Shown: piece after piece, positions 10,436 to 17,930 of the stretch
How positions within the stretch are numbered: position 1 is the stretch's first letter
Layout: the number at the start of each line of letters is the position of its first letter
Source: Roseovarius sp. MMSF_3350
GTDB lineage: Bacteria; Pseudomonadota; Alphaproteobacteria; Rhodobacterales; Rhodobacteraceae
Direction: 5' to 3'
Length of the DNA: 64,000 nt
Assembly: GCF_030733425.1 (NCBI RefSeq)
Contig: NZ_JASHIZ010000003.1
Coordinates: 124,001-188,000, forward strand
Notes under the pieces: generated by a model
Database searches by the model: none
What the model saw: the letters and a program-made list of their open reading frames with translations, nothing else
What the model was told of the DNA's origin: nothing
Translations under genes and position numbers: made by a program

Positions 10436-10623
10436 CCGCGTCACCCGGCGCAGCGGGGATGGCAGGGCTGCTTCGCCTCGACCCGCGACGCTCACGGGGC
10501 CTGTGGCCGATTTGCGAAGATATGGTGAAATTTGATCGCCGCGCCGCCAGATATGGTTGACCGGCGGCAAACAGCGCTATATCGCAGAAGCACAGGTGTT
10601 AGACGCGGTAGCATCACTGACAG

Positions 10624-10655
10624 CGGGGTCCGGCGGCCATTGGCCACGGACCCCG
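10624..10655. other. Strong GC-rich hairpin
   Basis: Perfect 9-bp stem CGGGGTCCG / CGGACCCCG (10624-10632 and 10647-10655), with a nested GGCCA/TGGCC inside the loop. No T tract follows on either strand, so it is not a standard intrinsic terminator. It may be part of a structured RNA. Confidence 0.6.
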
Positions 10656-11032
10656 TTCGCATTCCGACCTACTGCCATTCGGCGCATCGGATGATGAAAA
10701 GGCGCCAGGTGCTCAGACGCGGTCCTTGCATCGCGGGAGTCACCCCGCACCCTGACGCCTTTGCCGAACCGACCACCCCAGGGGGCATCCGGCCCAGCTT
10801 TGCCGCAGGCCTCATAGAGACCCTTGGCGATCCCGCCGCCGGAAGGCAGCGACACCGTTCCACACCCGTCGCCGGGCGTGGCCGCCTCAAGATCCGAAGA
10901 CCTCCTGGCCACGGACAAGGGGCACGCCCCTGCCCGCCTGCATCGACCCGGCGATACGCGGTTCGTTCTGCCCCGAAGGACGTGAACGTTTCCGGCATCG
11001 GCCTGAACCGGCTTGAGCGGTCGTTAAGGCCC

Positions 11033-11074
11033 AAAGGCCCCCGTTTCCACCCGCGCCGGCCCCGAGGGGCCTTT
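11033..11074. other. Long-loop hairpin
   Basis: Perfect 9-bp arms AAAGGCCCC (11033-11041) and GGGGCCTTT (11066-11074) enclosing a 24-base GC-rich loop. It lies about 400 bases from the hairpin at 10624 in the same gene-free region. Confidence 0.5.
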
Positions 11075-11173
11075 GCGACGCTGCGCTGGGTCAGCGACCC
11101 GTTGCAGTCATTCAAATGACACACCCGAAACCGTGTTCGGGCAAGAAAAAAGTAATGAGGCATCGAAATTTCT

Positions 11174-11259
11174 TGGGGATAACCTGTTGATATTACGCCG
11201 GGAATCCCTGTGGATAAGTCTCGAAATCTTAATGTTTTGGCTGCTTTGCTCCGGGATAA
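11174..11259. promoter_or_regulatory. Cluster of DnaA-box-like sites
   Basis: Three same-orientation 9-mers on the complementary strand: TTATCCCCA (11174-11182), TTATCCACA (11209-11217, exact consensus) and TTATCCCGG (11251-11259, two mismatches), in locally AT-rich DNA. Could be a DnaA-titrating or DnaA-regulated site upstream of the small exported-protein gene, or chance. Gene content does not resemble a known chromosomal origin neighbourhood. Confidence 0.35.
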
Positions 11260-11391
11260 CTGCAATCGTGACGGGAGCAGGCGCACCTGGGCAGTTTCTG
11301 CAGTTGCAAATTTACCTTTTTTGGAAAATTGACTCAGAAATGCGCGACTCACGTGATATGCTGTCGGGACATATCACCAGGGTGGGGACCC

Positions 11392-11679
11392 ATGCTTAAA
11401 ACATCTTTGTGCGCCGCTGCCGCGGCATTTCTCGTGATGGCCGATACTGCCAAGGCCGATACCTACATCCTCGTTAGCTGCTATCGCGGCCCTTGGAACG
11501 AAGTGATCTGGGACAAGGCGAACCCGAACTTCGTCGATTCGCTGGTCAGCGCGGGCTACAGCGAGCAGGAAGCGGCCAGCGTCGCCAACTATATCTGCCG
11601 CGACCCGCGTCTCGTGAACAATCCGATCGCCCTGGCAAAGGAAGTCCGTTCCGCAATGGCCAACGCGCCGCGCGGGTGA
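11392..11679 (+). CDS. Small exported protein, unknown function
   Basis: 95 aa with a clear Sec signal peptide (MLKTSLCAAAAAFLVMADTAKA, about 22 residues in two parts: MLKTSL then an Ala-rich core ending AKA). The mature part is about 73 aa with two cysteines (VSCYRGPW, NYICRDP) that could form a disulfide in the periplasm. The ATG at 11392 follows GGTGGGGACC. A TTGACT hexamer lies 58 bp upstream, but a matching -10 is unclear. Not recognised as a named family. Confidence 0.7.
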   Translation: MLKTSLCAAAAAFLVMADTAKADTYILVSCYRGPWNEVIWDKANPNFVDSLVSAGYSEQEAASVANYICRDPRLVNNPIALAKEVRSAMANAPRG

Positions 11680-11792
11680 GGGACGGTCCGGACGCGGCTC
11701 TTCAAACCGTCCGGGCGACGGTTTGAAGCGCGAACGGGCGGAGCCTAGGGAATAGGCCGGGCGGCGACGCCCTGCGTCCGATTCGTGGCGCC

Positions 11793-11856
11793 GTAGGGTG
11801 GGTGAAAACCCACGCGTGCCGAACCGTTATGCCGGGTGGGTTTTTATCCACCCTAC
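11793..11856. repeat. Left inverted REP pair
   Basis: REP 1 on plus starts GTAG (11793) and has the hairpin GTGGGT-GAAA-ACCCAC. REP 2 on minus is its inverted partner, ending CTAC at 11856 (plus-strand GTGGGTTTTTATCCACCCTA, 11836-11855). The partner carries a C-to-A change in the hairpin loop region relative to the right-hand pair. Confidence 0.8.
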
Positions 11857-11891
11857 ACGGTTTCTTAACCTCGGCGCGGAACGGTGGGCGC

Positions 11892-12368
11892 ATGCCCAGG
11901 TATCGACGCCTCTATGTTCCCGGTGGGACGTACTTCTTCACCGTCACACTCGCCGACAGATCGGCGACGACCCTGACCGACGAGATAGGTCTTTTGCGGT
12001 CGGTCTATGCCTCCGTCACCGCGCAACATCCCCTGCATTGCGATGCCATGGTCGTTCTGCCGGATCACATTCATGCGGTCTGGACGCTGCCCCCAGGCGA
12101 CGATGATTTTTCAACAAGGTGGAAAAAGGTCAAAGGTTTGTTTTCACGTCATTGTTCGGCGACCGGTTTCGCCAACCAGAGCAGGCGGCGGAAAGGCGAA
12201 AGAGGTATCTGGCAGCGGCGTTTCTGGGAACATGCGATACGCGATGATGCGGACTTTATCGCGCATGTGAATTATTGCCATTTCAACCCGGTGAAACACG
12301 GATTGGTCGACCGCCCCGAGGATTGGCCCTATTCGACGATACATCGAGATATCCGCGCCGCCGCGTAG
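11892..12368 (+). CDS. REP-associated tyrosine transposase (RAYT, IS200-like Y1)
   Basis: 158 aa single-domain Y1 HUH transposase. The HUH motif is PDHIHAVWTLP with His59 and His61, and the catalytic Tyr is probably Tyr128 in HVNYCHFNPVKHG, the family signature. RAYTs nick single-stranded DNA at GTAG-headed REP hairpins and are usually single-copy domesticated relatives of IS200/IS605. The start at 11892 (MPRYRRLYVPGG) matches the usual RAYT N-terminus; the upstream in-frame ATG at 11802 lies inside the REP and is unlikely. The TAG stop is provided by the GTAG of the downstream REP. It appears intact. Confidence 0.88.
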   Translation: MPRYRRLYVPGGTYFFTVTLADRSATTLTDEIGLLRSVYASVTAQHPLHCDAMVVLPDHIHAVWTLPPGDDDFSTRWKKVKGLFSRHCSATGFANQSRRRKGERGIWQRRFWEHAIRDDADFIAHVNYCHFNPVKHGLVDRPEDWPYSTIHRDIRAAA

Positions 12369-12428
12369 GGTGGGTGAAAACCCACGTGTTTTGGAACGTC
12401 GCGCCGCGTGGGTTTTCACCCACCCTAC
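12365..12428. repeat. Right inverted REP pair
   Basis: GTAG (12365-12368) heads TAGGGTGGGTGAAAACCCAC (12366-12385), identical to the left REP 1; the inverted copy GTGGGTTTTCACCCACCCTA (12408-12427) ends CTAC at 12428. The first GTAG contains the RAYT stop codon and the last bases lie four nucleotides before the lepA stop. Confidence 0.82.
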
Positions 12429-12431
12429 GGC

Positions 12432-14231
12432 TCAATTATCCATCTTGAGCGCCGAAATGAACGCCTCCTGCGGGATATCCACCTTCCCGAACTGGCGCAT
12501 CTTCTTTTTCCCCGCCTTCTGCTTGTCCAAAAGCTTGCGCTTCCGGCTGGCGTCGCCGCCATAGCACTTCGCCGTCACGTCCTTGCGCAGCGCGGATAGC
12601 GTCTCGCGGGCGATCACCTTGCCGCCGATGGCGGCCTGGATCGGGATCTTGAACATGTGGCGCGGGATCAGGTCCTTGAGCTTTTCGCACATCGCCCGGC
12701 CGCGCATCTCGGCCCGGTCGCGGTGCACCATCATGCTGAGCGCGTCCACCGGCTCATCATTCACCAGCACGGACATCTTCACCAGGTTGTCCTCGCGGTA
12801 GCCTTCCAGCTGATAGTCGAAGGAGGCATAGCCCCGCGTCACCGATTTCAGCCGGTCGTAGAAGTCGAACACCACCTCGTTCAGCGGCAGGTCATAGACC
12901 GCCATCGCCCGGCTGCCGGCATAGGTCAGGTCCATCTGGATGCCGCGCCGGTCCTGGCAGAGCTTCAGCACGTCGCCCAGGAATTCGTCCGGCACCAGGA
13001 TGGTGGCCTTGATCCGCGGCTCCTCGACATGGGCCACGGTCGAGGGGTCGGGCATGTCGGCGGGATTGTGCAGGTCGATCTGCGTGCCGTCCTTCATGTA
13101 GACGTGGTAGATCACCGAGGGCGCGGTGGTGATCAGCTCGATATCGTATTCCCGCTCGATCCGGTCGCGGACCACCTCGAGATGCAATAGCCCCAGGAAC
13201 CCACAGCGAAAGCCGAAGCCCAGCGCGGTGGAGCTTTCCATCTCGTAGCTGAAGGACGCGTCGTTGAGCGCGAGTTTCTCGATGGCGTCGCGCAGATCCT
13301 CGAACTCCGCCGAGTCCACGGGGAAAAGCCCGCAGAAGACCACCGGCTGAGACGGGTTGAAGCCGGGCAAGGGCTCGGGTGTCTGGTTCTTTTCCAGCGT
13401 GATCGTGTCGCCCACGCGGGTGTCGCGGACCTGCTTGATCGAGGCGTTGAGATAGCCGATCTCGCCCGGTCCCAGCTCCTTGACCGGTTTCATCGACGGG
13501 CGGTAGACGCCGATATCGTCCACGTCATAGGTGCCGCCGGTCTTCATCATGCGGATGCGGTCACCTTTCTTCAGGACCCCGTCGATGATGCGGACAATAC
13601 AGATCACGCCCAGATACTGGTCATATTTGCTGTCGACCAGCATCGCCTTGAGCGGCGCGTCGCGGTTTCCCTTGGGCGGGGGCAGCAGGTTGACGATCGC
13701 CTCCAGCACCTCGCGGATACCCTCGCCCGTCTTGGCCGATACCGGGATGGCGCCCGAGGCATCGATGCCGATCACGTCCTCGACCTGTTCGGCGACGCGG
13801 TCGATATCACTGGCAGGCAGGTCGATCTTGTTGAAGACCGGGACGATCTCGTGGTCGGCGTCGATCGCCTGGTACACGTTGGCCAGGGTCTGCGCCTCGA
13901 CCCCTTGAGTGGAGTCCACCACCAGCAGCGAGCCCTCGACCGCCCGCATCGAGCGCGAGACCTCGTAGGCGAAATCGACATGGCCGGGCGTGTCGATCAG
14001 GTTCAGCACGTAATCCTCGCCATCGAGTGCGGTATACTCGATGCGCACGGTGTTGGCCTTGATGGTGATGCCGCGCTCGCGCTCGATATCCATCGCATCG
14101 AGCAGCTGTTCCTTCATGTCGCGGTCCGGCACCGTGTCGGTGGCCTGGATCAGCCGGTCGGCCAGCGTCGATTTCCCGTGGTCGATATGCGCCACGATGG
14201 AGAAATTGCGGATATGCGAAAGCGGTGTCAT
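12432..14231 (-). CDS. lepA: Elongation factor 4 (LepA, ribosomal back-translocase)
   Basis: Translational GTPase of 599 aa, the usual size. G1 motif [10 protein letters not shown] (about 14-23), G2 [10 protein letters not shown]3 DTPGHVDF, G4 NKIDLP. The C-terminal end is LepA-specific ([21 protein letters not shown] in two parts: [10 protein letters not shown] and the Lys-rich tail). It associates with the ribosome and membrane and remobilises stalled or mistranslocated ribosomes. Monocistronic; its 3' end abuts the REP element. Confidence 0.97.
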   Translation of the reverse strand: MTPLSHIRNFSIVAHIDHGKSTLADRLIQATDTVPDRDMKEQLLDAMDIERERGITIKANTVRIEYTALDGEDYVLNLIDTPGHVDFAYEVSRSMRAVEGSLLVVDSTQGVEAQTLANVYQAIDADHEIVPVFNKIDLPASDIDRVAEQVEDVIGIDASGAIPVSAKTGEGIREVLEAIVNLLPPPKGNRDAPLKAMLVDSKYDQYLGVICIVRIIDGVLKKGDRIRMMKTGGTYDVDDIGVYRPSMKPVKELGPGEIGYLNASIKQVRDTRVGDTITLEKNQTPEPLPGFNPSQPVVFCGLFPVDSAEFEDLRDAIEKLALNDASFSYEMESSTALGFGFRCGFLGLLHLEVVRDRIEREYDIELITTAPSVIYHVYMKDGTQIDLHNPADMPDPSTVAHVEEPRIKATILVPDEFLGDVLKLCQDRRGIQMDLTYAGSRAMAVYDLPLNEVVFDFYDRLKSVTRGYASFDYQLEGYREDNLVKMSVLVNDEPVDALSMMVHRDRAEMRGRAMCEKLKDLIPRHMFKIPIQAAIGGKVIARETLSALRKDVTAKCYGGDASRKRKLLDKQKAGKKKMRQFGKVDIPQEAFISALKMDN

Positions 14232-14333
14232 GCGCTGGGTATGTAGTGGATTTGGGAGGTGGTCAAGGTGGCTTGATCGCGCGGGACATCAGGGTGAAAC
14301 GCCCTATGTCACAACACGGAACAGGAGGCGACC

Positions 14334-14615
14334 ATGCATAACGAGACGACACTTACCGGCGTTCTGGTCACCGGCAAGGTGCAGGGCGTGAACTATCGCG
14401 GCTGGACGCAGAAAGAGGCCCGGGCACGTGGTCTGCGTGGCTGGGTCCGCAACGAGGAGGATGGCTCGGTCCGCGCCGTGCTGTCGGGGCCGGAGGAGGC
14501 CGTGGCGGACATGTTGCGCGCGATGGAAAAGGGGCCGCTGGCGGCGAATGTCGCGCGGGTGGAGCCGGAACCGGCCGAGGCACCGCAGCAGGACGGGTTC
14601 GAGATCCTGCGCTGA
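14334..14615 (+). CDS. acyP: Acylphosphatase
   Basis: 93 aa, the typical compact ferredoxin-like acylphosphatase that hydrolyses carboxyl-phosphate bonds in the cytosol. The signature VTGKVQGVNYRGWTQ carries the phosphate-binding loop with Arg22, and WVRNEEDGSV gives catalytic Asn40. AGGAGG precedes the ATG at good spacing. It stands alone between lepA (divergent) and the metallo-hydrolase gene. Confidence 0.93.
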   Translation: MHNETTLTGVLVTGKVQGVNYRGWTQKEARARGLRGWVRNEEDGSVRAVLSGPEEAVADMLRAMEKGPLAANVARVEPEPAEAPQQDGFEILR

Positions 14616-14639
14616 GCTTCCGGCCGCCTGTCCGGCGTC

Positions 14640-14660
14640 ATCCCGGACTCGATCCGGGAT
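14640..14660. repeat. Short palindromic intergenic repeat
   Basis: ATCCCGGA-CTCGA-TCCGGGAT, 8-bp arms, embedded in GTCATCCCGGACTCGATC. From memory this resembles a short dispersed palindrome common in alphaproteobacterial intergenic DNA. No T tract, 24 bases after the acylphosphatase stop. Confidence 0.5.
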
Positions 14661-14791
14661 CTCTCTGCCCCCGGGACCGCGCAGCTTATGCCGCGGAAAC
14701 AGGCACCGCGCCATGCCGCGTCGTCTCACCGACCGTTCAACGCTGACTTTCCCACGCCATGCGCTACACTCCTCGCCAGGAGGTATCGCCG

Positions 14792-15622
14792 ATGGTCCGA
14801 CTTGCCCTGTTCCTCGCCGCTCTTGCAACACCTGCCGTCCCACAGGAGGCCGAGCGCAAGCCCAGCCATTGCCTCTCGATCGCGCAATCCGCGCCCGGCA
14901 TCGACTTCGTGCACAAGGCCAGCTTCCGCGATCCGGTGCCGCAGGACCGGGTGCGCATCCATTACATCGCCCACGCCTCGTTCCTGATCCAGGCGCATTC
15001 CGGCACCAGCGCGGTCACGGATTTCACCGGCTTTATCGGCAATGTCGATTTCCTGCCCGACGTGGTGACGATGAACCACGCGCACGAAACCCACTGGACT
15101 CCCTTTCCCGACCCCGGCATCCCCAACGTCCTGCCAGGGTGGGGCGAAGAGCATGGCGCAGGCATCGACCACTATCTCGATCTGGGCGACATGGTGATCC
15201 GCAATGTCTCGACCGATATCCGCTCGCGCTATGGCGCGCCGGCCGAGCCCGAGGGCAACTCGATCTTCGTGTTCGAGACGGCGGGGCTGTGCATCGGCCA
15301 CCTGGGGCACCTGCATCACATGCCGACCGACGAGCAATTCGCGGCCCTGGGCCGGGTCGATGTGCTGCTGGCGCCGGTCGATGGGGGCTATACCTTGCCC
15401 CTGCCCCGGATGATCGAGACTGTGAAACGCCTGCGGTCGTCGATCGTCATTCCGATGCACTGGTTCGGTGACGGCACGCTGCAAAGCTTTCTGAATGCGA
15501 TGGAAGAGGAATTCGCGGTCGTCCGGACAGAGGACAGCGCGCTCACCGTTTCGCTGGATACGCTTCCGGGGCAGCCCACAATCATGGTGCTGCGGCCCCG
15601 GTGGCTCCGCGAGCCGGAATGA
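14792..15622 (+). CDS. Exported metallo-beta-lactamase-fold hydrolase
   Basis: 276 aa with an N-terminal signal-like stretch (MVRLALFLAALATPAVP), so probably periplasmic. MBL-fold features: HYIAHASFLIQ near the start of the domain, a metal-binding NHAHETHW (HxHxxH, without the usual Asp), IGHLGHLHHMP and a terminal MHWFGDG. It resembles the UlaG/UPF0173 branch; substrate unknown. The start at 14792 sits eight bases after AGGAGG; an earlier in-frame ATG (14759) lacks a site and would bury the signal. Convergent with gcrA. Confidence 0.8.
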   Translation: MVRLALFLAALATPAVPQEAERKPSHCLSIAQSAPGIDFVHKASFRDPVPQDRVRIHYIAHASFLIQAHSGTSAVTDFTGFIGNVDFLPDVVTMNHAHETHWTPFPDPGIPNVLPGWGEEHGAGIDHYLDLGDMVIRNVSTDIRSRYGAPAEPEGNSIFVFETAGLCIGHLGHLHHMPTDEQFAALGRVDVLLAPVDGGYTLPLPRMIETVKRLRSSIVIPMHWFGDGTLQSFLNAMEEEFAVVRTEDSALTVSLDTLPGQPTIMVLRPRWLREPE

Positions 15623-15625
15623 GAC

Positions 15626-16216
15626 CTACCGTTTCCGGTCGCGCCGCGAGCTCATCGGCTGGAACGCGACGCCGACATGCGCTTCGCAATAGGGCTTGCC
15701 GGATTGCACAGGCAGACCGCAGAACCAGAAATCATGCGTCGCCGGATCGCCCACGGGCCATTTGCAGGTCCGCTCGGTCAACTCCATCAGCGTCAGCCGC
15801 TTGGCCTTTTTCTCGATCTCGCTGACCTTGGCCAGCGCCTCGGGGTCGATCTCGTTCGCAGAAGGTTGCGGCGGCAGGGGCTGGCCCGCCGGGATGATCG
15901 CCTTGACGCGGCTCGCCGCGGCGGTGGGCGCGGGTTCTTCCTTGGGCTCGGGCTTTTTCGCCTCGGGCTTGGGCGCGGCGGGCTTGGTCTTGGCCGCCGC
16001 CGGTTTGGCCTTGGCGGCGGGCTTGGCCTTGGCCGGCGCCTCGGACGCGGCGGCGCCATTGCCCGACCCGCTGCGGTTCGACAGGCCAAGGCGGTGTACC
16101 TTGCCGATCACCGCGTTGCGGGTCACGCCGCCCAGTTCCTTGGCGATCTGGCTGGCCGACTGGCCCTCGCTCCACATCTTCTTCAGCAGTTCGACGCGCT
16201 CGTCACTCCAGGACAT
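15626..16216 (-). CDS. gcrA: GcrA cell-cycle regulator
   Basis: 196 aa. The N-terminal 45 residues are the hallmark GcrA DNA-binding helix-turn-helix (WSDERVELLKKMW, ASQIAKELGGVTRNAVIGKVHRLGL). GcrA binds RNA polymerase sigma-70 and promotes transcription at CcrM-methylated GANTC promoters in alphaproteobacteria. A long Ala/Lys/Pro linker (about 50-125, AKAKPAAK-type repeats) separates it from the conserved C-terminal region (LTLMELTERTCKWPVGDP, FWFCGLPV) that contacts sigma. Monocistronic, divergent from the ABC permease. Confidence 0.93.
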   Translation of the reverse strand: MSWSDERVELLKKMWSEGQSASQIAKELGGVTRNAVIGKVHRLGLSNRSGSGNGAAASEAPAKAKPAAKAKPAAAKTKPAAPKPEAKKPEPKEEPAPTAAASRVKAIIPAGQPLPPQPSANEIDPEALAKVSEIEKKAKRLTLMELTERTCKWPVGDPATHDFWFCGLPVQSGKPYCEAHVGVAFQPMSSRRDRKR

Positions 16217-16342
16217 GAGCCACCTTTCATTGGTTCATCACGCCGCCGGTGCACCCGGGAGCGTGGTCTTTTTGTCAGTTGCCCTATTCTAATCACTGGG
16301 CGTTGAGTTACAAGGCACCGCGAGACGACAATCGAGGCCAAG

Positions 16343-17146
16343 ATGCAGGAATTTCACGAAATGGGCAGCCGCCGCTTCGGGCGGGTCAACTGGCTTGGGC
16401 TGGCCACGCTGGCGCAGCGCGAAACCCAGCGGTTTCTTGCCGTCTGGACCCAGACGCTGATGGCGCCGCTGGCGACAGCCGGCCTCTTCCTTGTGATCTT
16501 TTCCATCGCCATCGGAGAGCGCCGGGGCGACGTGATGGGCGTGGATTTCACCACTTTCATCGCGCCCGGCATCCTGATGATGACGGTGATCCAGAACAGT
16601 TTTGCCAACACGTCCTCGTCCATCGTGATTTCCAAGGTGCAGGGCAATATCGTCGACACGCTGATGCCGCCCCTGTCGCCCGCCGAACTGGTGCTGGGCT
16701 ATCTGGCCGGGGCCGTGGCGCGGGGCGTGCTGGTCGCGCTGGCCATCGCGGTGGGGCTGGCGCTGTTTCTGGGGATAGTGCCGGTGCATCCGCTGATCTG
16801 GCTGGGCTTCGTGACGCTGGGCGCGGCGTTTCTGGGCGCGCTTGGCATGGTGGCGGGGATCTTCGCGCAGAAGTTCGACCAGATGGCGGCGATCACCAAC
16901 TTCATCGTCACGCCGCTCGCCTTCCTGTCGGGCACGTTCTACTCGGTCGAGGCGCTGCCCGGCGCGCTGTACACGATCAGCCACGTGAATCCGGTCTTCT
17001 ACCTGATGGACGGGGGCCGGTACGGCATGATCGGCGTGTCGGACAGCAGCGTGTCGATGGGCGCGGCGATCGTGCTGATATCGACACTGGCTGTCTCTGC
17101 CCTGGCTTGGGCGCTCTTCCGCAAGGGCTATCGGCTGAAGGCGTGA
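16343..17146 (+). CDS. ABC-2 type transporter permease
   Basis: 267 aa integral membrane protein with about six hydrophobic spans and the ABC-2 signature near the C-terminus (PLAFLSGTFYSVEALP, HVNPVFYLMDGGRYGMIG). It resembles the YadH/NodJ drug or polysaccharide exporter permeases. No ATPase gene is adjacent, so its nucleotide-binding partner must be encoded elsewhere. Two starts are plausible: ATG at 16343 (GAGG five bases upstream) or 16361 (AGGA nine bases upstream). Substrate unknown. Confidence 0.85.
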   Translation: MQEFHEMGSRRFGRVNWLGLATLAQRETQRFLAVWTQTLMAPLATAGLFLVIFSIAIGERRGDVMGVDFTTFIAPGILMMTVIQNSFANTSSSIVISKVQGNIVDTLMPPLSPAELVLGYLAGAVARGVLVALAIAVGLALFLGIVPVHPLIWLGFVTLGAAFLGALGMVAGIFAQKFDQMAAITNFIVTPLAFLSGTFYSVEALPGALYTISHVNPVFYLMDGGRYGMIGVSDSSVSMGAAIVLISTLAVSALAWALFRKGYRLKA

Positions 17147-17153
17147 GCGGGGC

Positions 17154-17196
17154 CATTTTCCGCGCGGAAAATGATAGCGAAAATGCGCATTTTCGC
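17154..17196. repeat. Two adjacent perfect palindromes
   Basis: CATTTTCCGCGCGGAAAATG (17154-17173) and GCGAAAATGCGCATTTTCGC (17177-17196), each a perfect 20-bp palindrome, three bases apart, in the 67-bp gap between convergent genes. They share the TTTTC/GAAAA element. Possible bidirectional terminator or protein-binding pair; no T tract of the standard type. Confidence 0.7.
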
Positions 17197-17213
17197 GCGC
17201 CCGGCGGCGCAGG

Positions 17214-17930
17214 TCAGCCTTGGCCGGCCGGGCTGAGCGCGCAGACATGGCGCACCTTGCGCCCGTCGCGGAAATAGTCGTGCATCCCCCGCCTGTCCTC
17301 GCCCAGGATCGGGTCGTGGTCGAGCCATGTGGCCTCGTAATTCAACGCCTCGGCCATGAAATCGGTGGCCTTGCGCGACGGCACGCCCACGACCGTGTGG
17401 CTGCGCCCCTCGACCTCGGACACCGCGTTCAGCGGGTTCGACACGTCTTCCTTCAGCACCTGTATCACGGCGTTGTCCAGCACGATGAACTCGCTGTCGA
17501 TGATCACCAGCCTGGGCTGCAACGCGCGGATGAGCGACAGCAGGCGGAAATGGTCCATCACATGGTAGAAGATGCCGTAAAGCGCCACCACGTCGAACTG
17601 CTCGCCCGCCGCGCCCCGCGTCTCGAGATCGGCGAAAAGATCGCCGCAGGTCAGGCGCACGCGGCGCTTGAAATCGGTCTCGGGGAAGGCGTCGAACCGC
17701 GCGACAAGTTCGGGCCGTGCCTCGACCCCCACGACTTCGGCCGCGCCGGCGGCGGCCAGCGCGTAGGACCACCGCCCGTCATGGGCGGCGAGGTCCAGCA
17801 CGCGGGCGCCCTCGATCTGCGGCAGAAACGGGTCGATGATCAGCTTGTGACGCTGGTTCAGCCGATAGATCGTGGTCGCGTTGTCGTCATAGGGGGGAAG
17901 CTCGGCGAGAAAGTCGAACAGTCCGCTCAT
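17214..17930 (-). CDS. SAM-dependent methyltransferase, class I
   Basis: 238 aa. The SAM-binding motif I is VLDLAAHDGRW (about 44-54), acidic motif II VVGVEARPE, and DVVALYGIFYHVMD corresponds to motif IV. Substrate not predictable. The frame is open far upstream, but the ATG at 17930 overlaps the stop of the upstream lipoprotein gene as ATGA, the typical coupled arrangement, so I start here. Likely a two-gene operon with the lipoprotein. Confidence 0.85.
   Translation of the reverse strand: MSGLFDFLAELPPYDDNATTIYRLNQRHKLIIDPFLPQIEGARVLDLAAHDGRWSYALAAAGAAEVVGVEARPELVARFDAFPETDFKRRVRLTCGDLFADLETRGAAGEQFDVVALYGIFYHVMDHFRLLSLIRALQPRLVIIDSEFIVLDNAVIQVLKEDVSNPLNAVSEVEGRSHTVVGVPSRKATDFMAEALNYEATWLDHDPILGEDRRGMHDYFRDGRKVRHVCALSPAGQG

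Larger units (their letters stand above)
10406..11391. other. Long region without a convincing gene
   Basis: Nearly 1 kb between the hydrolase and a small exported-protein gene. Open frames exist on both strands (for example 10532-11119 plus, 10669-11352 minus), but they are Arg/Pro/Gly-rich with no ribosome site or recognisable domain. The GC-rich part (about 10600-11110) contains two 9-bp-stem hairpins; the AT-richer part (11110-11340) contains DnaA-box-like sequences and a TTGACT hexamer at 11329-11334 that may belong to the promoter of the next gene. I looked for tmRNA, RNase P and SRP RNA signatures by eye and found none. It may hold an unrecognised structured RNA or be decayed sequence. 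Confidence 0.55.
11793..12428. mobile_element. REP-RAYT unit (transposase flanked by REP pairs)
   Basis: A REP-associated tyrosine transposase gene (11892-12368) lies between two inverted REP pairs, 11793-11856 and 12365-12428. Each pair is two GTAG-headed hairpins facing each other. This is the arrangement described for RAYT genes that act on their own REP sequences. The outer ends (GTAG and CTAC) bound the unit. Confidence 0.8.

Noticed and set aside
10580-11110. tmRNA, RNase P RNA or SRP RNA
   Set aside because: Looked on both strands for the GAGGAAAGTCC core of RNase P, the GGAAGGAAGCAG-type SRP loop and a degradation-tag frame of tmRNA; none found. A GGAAGGCAGC near 10840 is only a partial resemblance.
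10532-11119. 195-codon open frame on plus in the gene-free region
   Set aside because: Arg/Pro-rich, no ribosome site, overlaps both hairpins and has no domain features.
11150-11340. Chromosomal replication origin
   Set aside because: Only three DnaA-like boxes, and the gene context is not that of alphaproteobacterial origins; kept only as a possible DnaA-binding cluster.
10669-11352. 227-codon open frame on minus in the same region
   Set aside because: Unusual composition, no start signal or domain; it also runs through the DnaA-box-like sites. Could be a decayed gene but I cannot support it.
12144-12419. 91-codon minus-strand frame opposite the RAYT gene
   Set aside because: Shadow of the transposase and REP; no support.
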